Source: Pseudomonas viridiflava (GTDB lineage: Bacteria; Pseudomonadota; Gammaproteobacteria; Pseudomonadales; Pseudomonadaceae). From it: DNA of 64,000 nt. The notes beneath the pieces were generated by a model that saw only the letters and a list, made by a program, of their open reading frames with translations, searched no databases and was not told the DNA's origin. The stretch's first letter is position 1; each line of letters begins with the position of its first letter. Location: assembly GCF_003702045.1 (NCBI RefSeq), contig NZ_RBTP01000066.1, positions 71,879 to 135,878 on the forward strand, written 5' to 3'. The position numbers and the translations under genes were made by a program. This document shows positions 26,713 through 35,132 of this stretch, piece by piece.

Positions 26713-27405
26713 ATGTCACCGTTTGATATTCAACGAATGTTGATAGATGAATTTCCATTCTCATTCCTGCTAGAAGTAGGCTTTCGAACAACCTTTGCTT
26801 TTCTTGCCGTTTTTTTATTTTTAAAATCGAGTGGTCGCAGAGGGATAAGACAGCTCTCACTTTTCGAGCTGGTCGTCATTCTCACATTGGGTTCTGCTGC
26901 GGGAGATGTCACCTTCTACCACGATGTCCCTTTGTTACCTGTCGCCGTGGTTTTTCTCACCCTTCTATTTCTTTATCGCGCTATCGTGCTGATCATGACG
27001 AAAAGCAAGAAATTCGAAGCACTGATTGATGGCCTCCCCGTCACGGTCATACACCGTGGATTATACGAGCTTGAGTCCCTGGGAAAACTAAACATGTCCC
27101 CCAGCGAACTACTGATGGAACTTCGACAGCAAGGCGTTGAACACTTGGGCCAAGTGAGACTGGGCATCATGGAAACGGATGGCGACATAAGTCTTTATTT
27201 CTATGACAATGAGGACGTACAACCTGGCCTGTCAGTCCTGCCCCCTGAACACCGCAAGGAATTTAAAAAAGCCCCCGCCTCAGCACTTTATTGCTGCATT
27301 AACTGCGGCGCGCCACAATCCATCCATGAGGAACAAGAGTCGCGGTGCTCACGATGTGACCATGACATTTGGTCTACGGCATTGAGCACCAGGCGCTGTA
27401 GGTGA
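26713..27405 (+). CDS. DUF421/YetF-like membrane protein with C-terminal zinc ribbon
   Basis: This 230-residue protein has about three N-terminal membrane helices (residues 18-37, 48-66, 72-93), as in DUF421/YetF proteins (FRTTFAFLAVFLFLKSSGRR, LSLFELVVILTLGSAAGD). The soluble YetF domain follows (LIDGLPVTVIHRGLYELESL and QGVEHLGQVRLGIME). A C-terminal CCINCGAPQSI...SRCSRCDHDIW with paired CxxC motifs looks like a zinc ribbon. It is richer in A/T than its neighbours. DUF421 proteins affect spore or envelope properties in Bacillus; the role here is unknown. Confidence 0.82.
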   Translation: MSPFDIQRMLIDEFPFSFLLEVGFRTTFAFLAVFLFLKSSGRRGIRQLSLFELVVILTLGSAAGDVTFYHDVPLLPVAVVFLTLLFLYRAIVLIMTKSKKFEALIDGLPVTVIHRGLYELESLGKLNMSPSELLMELRQQGVEHLGQVRLGIMETDGDISLYFYDNEDVQPGLSVLPPEHRKEFKKAPASALYCCINCGAPQSIHEEQESRCSRCDHDIWSTALSTRRCR

Positions 27406-27744
27406 TGGTTGCAGGAAACAGCCCCATCGAGCAGCGGTCCAATCGACGAACGCAGCATTCCAAGGCGCAATAAATAGAGAGCGAGAAACTCCACTTTTGC
27501 CCTGTGGCGTGGGCGCTTTCGCAGGTTACGACGGCTGCGATGGGCTGCGATGGGCTGCGCAGCAGACCTTGACTGCATCTGATCCACCACATGTGCTGGA
27601 TTGGCTGCCGGTTCCCGGCAGATCGCCGGCAAGCCGCCTCCCATACCCCATCAACTGTGCTACCAGAACCACCCCCTGACGCAATAGTCTTAGCCTTGCA
27701 GCTTTAGCCTTGTATAGTTGCCCTCTTCATCTCAGGAGTTCTCC
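27406..27744. other. Intergenic stretch with degenerate repeats
   Basis: About 340 bases hold no gene I trust. They contain a short tandem CTGCGATGGG repeat (27535-27560) and a REP-like GCCGGCAAGCCGCCTCCCAT at about 27625. A minus-strand 118-codon frame here overlaps the DUF421 gene and these repeats and is not credible. Confidence 0.5.
27620..27645. repeat. REP-like element
   Basis: GATCGCCGGCAAGCCGCCTC followed by CCAT resembles the fragment at the left window edge and the Pseudomonas REP family (GCCGGCAAGCCGGCTCCCAC). It is a single degenerate copy. Confidence 0.5.
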
Positions 27745-28164
27745 ATGCGCATTCCTTCCCGTTTGATTGGTGGCGTTGTGGTCGCCACGTTGCTGACTCA
27801 ACTGACTGCCTGCGGCAGCATTTTCTACCCCGAGCGCCGTGGCCAGATTGACGGCAAGATCGATCCGGCCATTGCAGCGCTGGATGCGTTCGGCTTGCTG
27901 TTCTATATCATTCCCGGCGTGATTGCCTTTGCGGTGGACTTCGCGTCCGGCGCGATTTACTACGGGCCGGGCGAGCATGCGCAGATCGATCCGCAGAAGC
28001 TGCAGCCTGCCATCAAGGCCGATGGCAGCGTCGACAACATCAAGCTGCAAGCCATCCTTGAAACCGAACTGGGCCGCTCGCTGCCGTTGAACGATCCGCG
28101 CCTGATTCAGCATAAAGGCAGCGTCGAGCAACTGGCGTCGCTGGGCCTGATTCCAGCTGCGTAA
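27745..28164 (+). CDS. Lipoprotein with central membrane-like segment
   Basis: This 139-residue lipoprotein starts MRIPSRLIGGVVVATLLTQL with lipobox LTAC (Cys about 22). A hydrophobic segment follows (AALDAFGLLFYIIPGVIAFAV), then YYGPGEHAQIDP and a C-terminal helix-rich part (LGRSLPLNDPRLIQH). CAGGAG precedes the ATG at 27745. It resembles small conserved Pseudomonas lipoproteins next to cation efflux genes; the function is unknown. It lies 27 bases before fieF, a likely operon. Confidence 0.75.
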   Translation: MRIPSRLIGGVVVATLLTQLTACGSIFYPERRGQIDGKIDPAIAALDAFGLLFYIIPGVIAFAVDFASGAIYYGPGEHAQIDPQKLQPAIKADGSVDNIKLQAILETELGRSLPLNDPRLIQHKGSVEQLASLGLIPAA

Positions 28165-28191
28165 TCTTTTTCCAGGTTTGAAGGACGCGTC

Positions 28192-29085
28192 ATGAGCACC
28201 AGTGCCGAACACACCCGACTGTTGCGTCTCGCGACGCGGGCTTCCCTTGGCGTGGCGATTACGCTGATCCTGGCCAAAAGCGTGGCGTGGTGGATCAGTG
28301 GGTCGGTCAGTCTTCTGGCAGGCTTGACCGATTCGCTGCTCGATGGCGCGGCGTCCTTTCTCAACCTGCTGGCGGTTCATTACGCGCTGCGCCCTGCCGA
28401 CGATGATCATCGGTATGGCCACGGCAAGGCGGAAGCGTTGTCAGGCATGGCGCAGGCGCTGTTCATCGGCGTCAGTGGCGTGCTGATTGCGTTCCAGGCC
28501 GTGGAGCGTATTCAGAACCCTGAACCATTGGGCGCTCCGTTGCTAGGCATGATCGTGATGGTGGTGTCCATCGCACTGACCCTGGCACTGCTGACCCTGC
28601 AAAGCAGGGTGATCAAGGCCACCGGCTCTGCTGCGATTCGTGCGGACTCGCTGCACTATCGTTCTGACCTGCTGCTCAACGCCAGTATCTTGCTGGCGTT
28701 GACCCTGGCATATTTCGGCTGGCAGCAACTGGATGCATATTTCGGGCTCGGGATCGCGGTATACATCCTCTGGAGCGCCTTCCAGATTGCCAAAGAAACC
28801 GTTTCCGTGCTGATGGATGAGGAGCTGCCCAGCGATGTCAGTACGCACATGCTTGAACTGGCGTGTAGCGTACCGGGCGTGCTGGGCGCGCATGACCTGC
28901 GCACGCGGATATCGGGCAATCACTGGTTCGTGCAACTGCACCTGGAGTTGCCGGGCGCGCTGACACTGTCCGTCGCCCATGCCCTGTGCGATCAAGTGGC
29001 CGACGCCATCCATGCGCAATACCCGAAGGCCGAAGTGCTGGTACACGCCGACCCTCAGGAAGTGGTGAAGCAGGCTCGCGCCTGA
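28192..29085 (+). CDS. fieF: Cation-efflux pump FieF (CDF family)
   Basis: This 297-residue CDF transporter exports divalent metal (Zn2+/Fe2+) from the cytoplasm in exchange for protons. The first metal site is visible as LTDSLLDGAAS, and HRYGHGKAEALSG gives the Fe/Zn-type sequence after TM2. SLHYRSDLLLNASIL carries the second HxxxD site. The C-terminal domain (SVLMDEELPSD then VPGVLGAHDLRTR) is the metallochaperone-like cytoplasmic part. It follows the small lipoprotein and converges with the poly-Gln protein (6-base gap). Confidence 0.9.
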   Translation: MSTSAEHTRLLRLATRASLGVAITLILAKSVAWWISGSVSLLAGLTDSLLDGAASFLNLLAVHYALRPADDDHRYGHGKAEALSGMAQALFIGVSGVLIAFQAVERIQNPEPLGAPLLGMIVMVVSIALTLALLTLQSRVIKATGSAAIRADSLHYRSDLLLNASILLALTLAYFGWQQLDAYFGLGIAVYILWSAFQIAKETVSVLMDEELPSDVSTHMLELACSVPGVLGAHDLRTRISGNHWFVQLHLELPGALTLSVAHALCDQVADAIHAQYPKAEVLVHADPQEVVKQARA

Positions 29086-29091
29086 TCGTCT

Positions 29092-30261
29092 TTAATTGAC
29101 GCTGTAGCCGCGCCCCGCCAGACAGGCACCCATTGAGCGTCGATACAGGTCTACGACTTCCGGCTGGGGCTGAGCGGTAATGTTCGCCGGATCGAAACCG
29201 CTCTGCTCTGCGGCCCAGCGGTAGCATTGATAACGATCCAGTTCGACCTGCTGCTGACTCTGACCGTTGAGCGGATACGCGACAGGGTCATAACCGTTGC
29301 CCTGGTGCTGTGCAGGCGCCGAATACACGGTTTCGTTTTGCGGAGGATTGACCACCACGTACTCCTGAGTATCAGGTTGATACGTGTAATAGGCCCCGGC
29401 AGCGAGAAACAGCAGGCTGCTGCCAATCCAGACTTCTTGGGAATATGACGGCAAACTGCGCACGCGAGCGCCGTAAGGCGGGTTCACAACCACATAGCGT
29501 GGGCCCTGCGGCCGATACCAGTAGCCTTCGGAATAGAAGTAATCCTGCCCTCGATACGGAATGCGCGAATAGCCGCCGGGGACGCGGTCGATGGCGTAGC
29601 CCGGGCGGTAGCGCGGTCCTGGGCCCCAGCCATTGCCATGCCCGTCGGGCCGGCCGTCCCAGCGATTGTCAGGCCGGCCGTTGCCTGCTGACCAATTGCG
29701 GTTGTTGCCACGCGGAATGTCCTGGTAATAGCCCTCGCGAGGCTGCTGGGTTTGCCAGGCTTCACGCGAGCCACCCTGAATCGGCAGATTGTCTTGGGTC
29801 TGTCTCAACTGTTGCTGCTGCTGGCGCTGTTGATTCTGCTGTTGCTGGATCTGGCGCTGCTGTTCACGTTGCTGCTGCTGAATCTGTTGCTGTTGCTGAC
29901 GCTCGACATTGCGCTGCTGCAGTTCCTGCTGCTGGATCTGCTGTTGTTGCTGACGTTCGACCTGACGCTGCTGATTCTGCTGTTCCTGAATCTGGCGTTG
30001 CTGGTTGTTCTGCTGTTGATAGATTTGCTGCTGTTGTTCGCGCTGAACGTTGCGCTGCTGGTTCTGTTGCTGCTGTTGCTGCTGTTGCTGAATCTGGCGT
30101 TGCTGCTGCTGTTGCTGATTCTGCTGAAAAAGCTGCTGCTGGTTCTGCCGTTGCTGACTGTCGCCTCGGGGAGAATCATCGCGTTCGTCCGCCAGCGCGT
30201 GGGCACTTATGCTCAGGCACAACAGACTCAAACCCGCGAACTGCCAGATGCCAGATTTCAT
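29092..30261 (-). CDS. Secreted poly-glutamine protein with DUF6515-like C-terminal domain
   Basis: This 389-residue protein has a signal peptide (AGLSLLCLSISAHALA). A region of about 140 residues (about residues 35-175) then consists almost only of Q, with R, N, E, I and V, and recurring blocks such as QQQQIQQQ, NVERQQQQ and RQIQEQQNQQ. The C-terminal half has WGPGPRYRPGY, YYSEGYWY-type aromatic patches (YFYSEGYWYRPQGPRYVVV) and YQCYRWAAEQSGFDPANIT, as in DUF6515-type periplasmic/outer-membrane proteins. The frame extends to 30342, but the ATG at 30261 gives the signal peptide. The function is unknown. Confidence 0.8.
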   Translation of the reverse strand: MKSGIWQFAGLSLLCLSISAHALADERDDSPRGDSQQRQNQQQLFQQNQQQQQQRQIQQQQQQQQQNQQRNVQREQQQQIYQQQNNQQRQIQEQQNQQRQVERQQQQQIQQQELQQRNVERQQQQQIQQQQREQQRQIQQQQNQQRQQQQQLRQTQDNLPIQGGSREAWQTQQPREGYYQDIPRGNNRNWSAGNGRPDNRWDGRPDGHGNGWGPGPRYRPGYAIDRVPGGYSRIPYRGQDYFYSEGYWYRPQGPRYVVVNPPYGARVRSLPSYSQEVWIGSSLLFLAAGAYYTYQPDTQEYVVVNPPQNETVYSAPAQHQGNGYDPVAYPLNGQSQQQVELDRYQCYRWAAEQSGFDPANITAQPQPEVVDLYRRSMGACLAGRGYSVN

Positions 30262-30653
30262 GCTTTCCTCACTAGAGCGCGGATGGACGTTATTGAGACT
30301 GTGATAGCGATGCGCCGTTCTGCGCACTTTATCAGGACGCAAAGAAAAGGGGACCCTTTGGCCCCCTTGGGATACTTCGTCCTGCGCGACGCTTGTGGCA
30401 TCGGCTCACTTCATGCCGTCTTGTGGACAGTATGTAGCCCGGGGGCCTGGCGCACCCGGTGGGGTGGGAGGCCGCGACTGGCCTGATTCGGCGGGTCGCG
30501 CTGGACGCTGTGTCCGGGCAGTGATTCTGGTTAAAAGAATAGGCCTGTGGCATTGGCACGGGATTGCTAATGTTGCTTGATAAAACATTACTTGCGCAAT
30601 TTTTGACTTCAGATGAATAATCCAGCGCAATCGAAATCATAAAGGGGTACATC
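30262..30653. other. Divergent intergenic region, no gene seen
   Basis: About 390 bases separate the poly-Gln gene (minus) and an Lrp regulator (plus). It has an A/T-rich patch at about 30580-30625, just before the Lrp gene, where an operator is plausible. A weak AAGGGG...CCCCTT hairpin lies near 30346-30368. No coding region is supported. Confidence 0.4.
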
Positions 30654-31133
30654 GTGAGCAAGCTCGACAGATATGACTTGAGCATTTTGGCCGAATTGCA
30701 AAAGGACGCGCGCATCTCCAACCAGGAATTGGCGGAACGCATTGGTCTATCGCCGTCGCCGTGCTCACGCAGGGTCAAGCAGCTGGAAGACGACGGCTAT
30801 ATCGTGCGACAGGTAGCGTTGCTGGACCGCAAGAAGCTGGGCTTGAACCTGACTGCCTACGTGCTGATCGGCATGGACCGTCACACGCCGGAGCGTTTCG
30901 AAAACTTTGAGCAGCAGATCCGCAACCTGCCTCAGGTACTGGAATGCAGCCTGGTGACCGGCATGGAAGCGGACTATCAACTCAAGGTCGTGGTGCCTGA
31001 TATGGACCACTATCAGAAACTGCTGCTGGGGCACCTGACCCGCATCGAAGGCGTGACCAGCGTACGTTCAAGCTTTGTGCTCAATCAGGTACTGGCCAGC
31101 ACTGAAATGCCGCTGGTTCATCTGCGCAACTGA
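30654..31133 (+). CDS. Lrp/AsnC family regulator
   Basis: This 159-residue protein has LDRYDLSILAELQKDARISN then QELAERIGLSPSPCSRRVKQL (winged HTH, with the PCxRR variant common in Lrp) and a RAM domain (AYVLIGMDRHTPERFENFEQ to SLVTGMEADYQLKVVVPDM). It would sense amino acids. It begins with GTG at 30654 after an AAAGGGG site. It is the second Lrp-type gene in the window and differs from that at 7346. It converges with rluE across 20 bases. Confidence 0.9.
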   Translation: MSKLDRYDLSILAELQKDARISNQELAERIGLSPSPCSRRVKQLEDDGYIVRQVALLDRKKLGLNLTAYVLIGMDRHTPERFENFEQQIRNLPQVLECSLVTGMEADYQLKVVVPDMDHYQKLLLGHLTRIEGVTSVRSSFVLNQVLASTEMPLVHLRN

Positions 31134-31153
31134 TGCCCTGACCCTTAGCACGG

Positions 31154-31786
31154 TCACAGCCTGGCGGGCACCTCGCGATACTCACCCTGATCAAGCCCGT
31201 CGAGCGTCCAGTCGCCAATCCTGACGCGCACCAGCCTCAGGGTCGGCAGGCCCACGGCAGCGGTCATGCGCCGCACCTGTCGATTTCGGCCTTCCTTGAT
31301 CACCAGTTCCAGCCAGTGAGTCGGGACGCTTTTACGAAAGCGAACCGGCGGGTTGCGTGGCCAGAGATCCGGCTCTTCGATCTGCCGGGCCTCGGCAGGC
31401 AAGGTCGGGCCGTCGTTGAGCTGCACGCCGTCACGCAACTGCTGCAACTGCTCCTCGGTTGGCTCGCCTTCGACCTGAACCCAATAAGTCTTGGCCAGCT
31501 TGTGCCTGGGATCGGCAATGCGCGCCTGTAATTGCCCGTCGTTGGTCAGTAGCAACAGACCTTCGCTGTCGCGATCCAGTCGGCCTGCCGGGTAGATGCC
31601 CGGGATCTTGATGAAATCCTTGAGCGTCGCCCGCCCCTGCTCATCGTTGAACTGGGTCAACACGTCGAACGGCTTGTTGAACAGGACCAGCTTCGGCTCG
31701 GCAGGCGGCGCCTTTGCAACGCGCCGTGGGGCGTTTGTCGGACTGGATGAGGGGCGGCGTGATGCAGGACGCTGGATGCGGGACAT
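31154..31786 (-). CDS. rluE: 23S rRNA pseudouridine(2457) synthase RluE
   Basis: This 210-residue RsuA/RluB/E/F-family pseudouridine synthase has GIYPAGRLDRDSEGLLLLTN (catalytic Asp in GRLD), KTYWVQVEG, and KEGRNRQVRRMTAAVGLPTL, the usual motifs. There is no S4 domain, as expected for RluE. An N-terminal basic tail of about 30 residues (SRIQRPASRRPSSSP) precedes it. The start is at 31786; the frame upstream to 31852 runs through the amn terminator and is unlikely. Confidence 0.88.
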   Translation of the reverse strand: MSRIQRPASRRPSSSPTNAPRRVAKAPPAEPKLVLFNKPFDVLTQFNDEQGRATLKDFIKIPGIYPAGRLDRDSEGLLLLTNDGQLQARIADPRHKLAKTYWVQVEGEPTEEQLQQLRDGVQLNDGPTLPAEARQIEEPDLWPRNPPVRFRKSVPTHWLELVIKEGRNRQVRRMTAAVGLPTLRLVRVRIGDWTLDGLDQGEYREVPARL

Positions 31787-31808
31787 GAGAGTTGGGTAAT
31801 CAAAAACA

Positions 31809-31836
31809 GAAAGGGCCACTTTAGTGGCCCTTTTTG
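31809..31836 (-). terminator. Rho-independent terminator of amn
   Basis: On the minus strand AAGGGCCACTAAAGTGGCCC followed by TTTCTGTTTTTG forms a 9-bp stem with a T-rich tail, 17 bases after the amn stop and just upstream of rluE. Confidence 0.85.
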
Positions 31837-31852
31837 CAAATACCAACCTCAA

Positions 31853-33316
31853 TCAGCGGAATGGCGGCTCGTCGAAGCTGCGCAATTTGCGTGAGTGCAG
31901 CGAGTTGAGTTCGGTACGCAGCAGGTCCAGCGCCGCGATGCCGATCTTCAAATGCTGACTGACGGCACGTTCGTAGAACGCGTTGGCAGAGCCCGGCAGC
32001 TTGATTTCACTGTGCAACGGTTTGTCGGATACACACAGCAAGGTCCCGTAAGGCACACGCAGGCGATAACCCTGAGCGGCAATGGTGCCGCTTTCCATGT
32101 CCACGGCCACGGCGCGGGACAGGTTGATCAGCGGACGCTCCTGCGCCCAGCGCAGCTCCCAGTTGCGGTCGTCGTAGGTCAGCACGGTGCCGGTACGCAG
32201 GCGCTTCTTGAGTTCTTCGCCCCGTTCACCGGTGATCTGCGCAGCCGATTCCTGCAACGCCAATTGCACCTCGGCCAAAGCCGGAATCGGGATGTGCGGT
32301 GGCAACACACGGTCCAGAATACCGTCACGACGCATGTAGGCGTGGGCCAGCACGTAATCGCCGATGGTCTGCGACTGACGCAGGCCGCCGCAGTGACCGA
32401 TCATCAGCCAGCAATGCGGACGCAAGACCGCCAGGTGGTCGGTGATGTTCTTGGCGTTGGACGGGCCGACACCAATGTTGACCAGCGTCACGCCGTGACC
32501 GTCTTCAGCGATCAGGTGATAGGCCGGCATCTGGTAGCGATGCCAGACCACGCTGGCGACGATGGCCTGGGCCTCGTCCTGACTCATGCTTTTGTCGACC
32601 ACCACGTTGCCAGGCAGAACCATGCGCACGAAACGCGGGTCTTCACGCAGTTTTTCCAGGCCATGCAGGATGAACTGGTCGACATAGCGATGGTAGTTGG
32701 TCAGCAGAATCCACGGCTGGACGTGCCGCCAGTCGCTACCGGTGTAATGCACCAGGCGACGCAACGAAAAATCCACACGTGCAGCATCGAACAGCGCCAG
32801 TGGCAGCGGATCGACGTTGGCCCAGTCGTAAAGGCCATCGGCAATGCCATCGGTTGCAGCCGACAGGTCGGTACTGGGGAACACACGCGCCAGCGCAGCG
32901 GCCGTCACGCCGGAACCGGCCAGCTCATCGCCCTGCTCCACCACGTACGGATAAGGGATGTTCTGTTCACTCAGGCCGACTTCCACCGTCACAGTGAAAT
33001 CGCTCATCAACGGGCCAAGTTGCTCCAGCAGGTATTTGCGAAATGCCTTGGGCTGCGTGACGGTGACGCTGTAAGCGCCCGGCAACTGGACCTTGGCGTA
33101 GGCGCGGGTGGTGAGCGGTACTTCACCGTGGCACTCGTAATGGAGGCGCAATTCAGGATAGCGGAACTGCGCTCGTTCTTCGGCGCTGGGCTCGACGCGG
33201 TCTTTCAGGTAACGCTTGAGTGCCTGGCTCAGCGCGCTGGTCGCCCGCTCGTGCAGCTCAGCGAGGCGCTCAACCGCTTGCTCGGCAGTGTCTACAACAA
33301 CAAAGGCTTGGGTCAC
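31853..33316 (-). CDS. amn: AMP nucleosidase
   Basis: This 487-residue enzyme cleaves AMP to adenine and ribose-5-phosphate. The N-terminal regulatory half (RYPELRLHYECHGEVPLTTR) and the nucleoside-phosphorylase-like catalytic half (LVNIGVGPSNAKNITDHLAV, HCWLMIGHCGGLRQSQTIGD, AVDMESGTIAAQGYRLRVPY) are both present, and the length equals E. coli Amn (484). It sets adenylate pools in purine salvage. It is flanked by its terminator and by the AidB-like gene, with no shared transcript visible. Confidence 0.94.
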   Translation of the reverse strand: MTQAFVVVDTAEQAVERLAELHERATSALSQALKRYLKDRVEPSAEERAQFRYPELRLHYECHGEVPLTTRAYAKVQLPGAYSVTVTQPKAFRKYLLEQLGPLMSDFTVTVEVGLSEQNIPYPYVVEQGDELAGSGVTAAALARVFPSTDLSAATDGIADGLYDWANVDPLPLALFDAARVDFSLRRLVHYTGSDWRHVQPWILLTNYHRYVDQFILHGLEKLREDPRFVRMVLPGNVVVDKSMSQDEAQAIVASVVWHRYQMPAYHLIAEDGHGVTLVNIGVGPSNAKNITDHLAVLRPHCWLMIGHCGGLRQSQTIGDYVLAHAYMRRDGILDRVLPPHIPIPALAEVQLALQESAAQITGERGEELKKRLRTGTVLTYDDRNWELRWAQERPLINLSRAVAVDMESGTIAAQGYRLRVPYGTLLCVSDKPLHSEIKLPGSANAFYERAVSQHLKIGIAALDLLRTELNSLHSRKLRSFDEPPFR

Positions 33317-33368
33317 GTTTCATGTCCTGTCTGAACTTGCAGACCTGCATCGTAACGGGTTCGCGTGC

Positions 33369-35018
33369 TCATGCCACCTGCGGCGACGCTCTGGCCAGCA
33401 ATGTTTCGACATTCACACCGCGCGGCAATGCGCCATACACACGCCCACCCGCAGCAATCCGGCTGGCAATGAACCCGTCGCTGACCGCAGCATTACCCGC
33501 TTCCAGCAACAGCTTGGCCTGCAAGGCCACGGCGATGTCTTCGGTCAGTTGCCGGGCGCGGTACTGAATGTCGCTCAAATCGGTGAAAGCCTCTTTCAGC
33601 GTGGCGATATGCGCCGCCAGACGATGATCGACATGCCCATCGCCCAGCTCATCGAATAACGCATCCAGTACGCCCGGTTCTTTGGACAGCGCTCTCAGCA
33701 CATCCAGGCACTGCACGTTCCCGGAGCCTTCCCAGGTCGAGTTGACCGGTGCTTCCCGGTACAGGCGCGGCAGAATGCTGTCTTCGACATAACCTGCACC
33801 GCCGAGGCATTCCGCCGCTTCGTTGATCATTGCCGGGGCGCGTTTACAGATCCAATACTTGCCCACGGCAGTCACCAGCCGGACGAAGCGCGCTTCATGG
33901 CAATCATCCGGATGGTCCAGCGCACGCCCCATGCGCAGGGTCAGCGCCAGCGCCGCTTCGCTTTCCAGCGCCAGGTCGGCCAGCACGTTCTGCATCAGCG
34001 GCTGCTCTGCCAACAACCGGCCGCTGACCGAGCGATGCGCACAATGATGCGTGGCCTGGGTCAGCGCCTGACGCATTAGCGCGCTGGAGCCGATCATGCA
34101 GTCGAAGCGGGTCATGGCGACCATTTCGAGGATGGTCGCCACACCCCGCCCCTCTTCGCCGATCATCCAGGCCAGCGCGCCCCGGAACTCGACTTCGCAG
34201 GACGCGTTGGACCAGTTGCCCAGCTTGTTTTTCAGGCGCTGGATATAGAATTCGTTGCGCGTGTCGTCCGGCCGATGGCGCGGCAGCAGGAAACAGCTCA
34301 GCCCCTTGTCAGTCTGCGCCAGTGTCAGGAACGCATCGCACATGGGCGCCGAGCAGAACCATTTGTGTCCGACCAGTTCGTAGGCCTGCCCCGGCCCACC
34401 CGCGCCGACTGGCCAGGCTCGCGTGGTGTTGCTGCGCACATCGGAGCCGCCCTGTTTTTCGGTCATGGCCATGCCAATGGTGGCGCCAGTCTTGTGGGCA
34501 ATGCCGACGTTGCGGGGGTCGTACTGAGTGGACAGGACTTTGGGCAGCCAGATGTCGGCAAGGTCCGGTTGCAGGCGCAAGGCCGGGACGCTGGCAAACG
34601 TCATCGTCAGCGGGCAGCCGCTGCCGGGGTCGGCCTGAGTGTGCAAATAGCTCATTGCCGCTCGTGCTACATGAGCACCAGGCTGCGGATCGGTCCAAGG
34701 CAATGAAGGGATGCCATGCTTGATGGCTGTGCTCATCAACTGGTGATAAGCCGGATGAAATTCGATCAGGTCGATGCGATGGCCGTATCGGTCGTGGCTG
34801 GCGAACACCGGCTTGTTCTGGTTGGCGAGAAATCCGGCTTCCATCAACGGGCCGCCTGCCAGCGCACCGTAGGCATCCACGCGAGGCACGGCCCAGCCTG
34901 CGCCGTATCGACGGGACCACTGTTGCAACGGCAGGTCAATGCGGTAGAGATTCGCGCCGTCGAGCGGCGGCGGCTGGTTGGTGACGTCGTGGGTTTCGGC
35001 GAATTGATTCAGCTTCAT
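33369..35018 (-). CDS. aidB: AidB-like acyl-CoA dehydrogenase
   Basis: This 549-residue flavoprotein has an N terminus like E. coli AidB (THDVTNQPPPLDGANLYRID), an active region IGMAMTEKQGGSDVRSNTT, a middle GEEGRGVATILEMVAMTRFD and AAECLGGAGYVEDSILPRLY near the C terminus. AidB (541 residues) is induced in adaptation to alkylation damage and binds DNA. The alkylation-repair pair at 39.0-41.0 kb is about 4 kb away, which is suggestive but not proof of shared control. It is expressed alone, 114 bases downstream of the histidine kinase gene on the same strand. Confidence 0.85.
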   Translation of the reverse strand: MKLNQFAETHDVTNQPPPLDGANLYRIDLPLQQWSRRYGAGWAVPRVDAYGALAGGPLMEAGFLANQNKPVFASHDRYGHRIDLIEFHPAYHQLMSTAIKHGIPSLPWTDPQPGAHVARAAMSYLHTQADPGSGCPLTMTFASVPALRLQPDLADIWLPKVLSTQYDPRNVGIAHKTGATIGMAMTEKQGGSDVRSNTTRAWPVGAGGPGQAYELVGHKWFCSAPMCDAFLTLAQTDKGLSCFLLPRHRPDDTRNEFYIQRLKNKLGNWSNASCEVEFRGALAWMIGEEGRGVATILEMVAMTRFDCMIGSSALMRQALTQATHHCAHRSVSGRLLAEQPLMQNVLADLALESEAALALTLRMGRALDHPDDCHEARFVRLVTAVGKYWICKRAPAMINEAAECLGGAGYVEDSILPRLYREAPVNSTWEGSGNVQCLDVLRALSKEPGVLDALFDELGDGHVDHRLAAHIATLKEAFTDLSDIQYRARQLTEDIAVALQAKLLLEAGNAAVSDGFIASRIAAGGRVYGALPRGVNVETLLARASPQVA

Positions 35019-35132
35019 GAGGCATGGCTCCCTGCATGTTTCATAGGAAGACGTGAATCATGCGCTCGGATCACGGCCTTTAAAAAGTGCCGTACACGCC
35101 GAATTATCGGCGTATTTGCCCTGCCTTCGGAC

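Noticed and set aside
27288..27644. 118-codon minus-strand frame over the DUF421 3' end
   Set aside because: It spans REP-like and tandem-repeat sequence and runs into a real gene on the other strand.
31895..33334. 479-codon plus-strand open frame
   Set aside because: It is the antisense shadow of amn; the amn protein is complete and conserved, while this frame has biased, unrecognisable composition.
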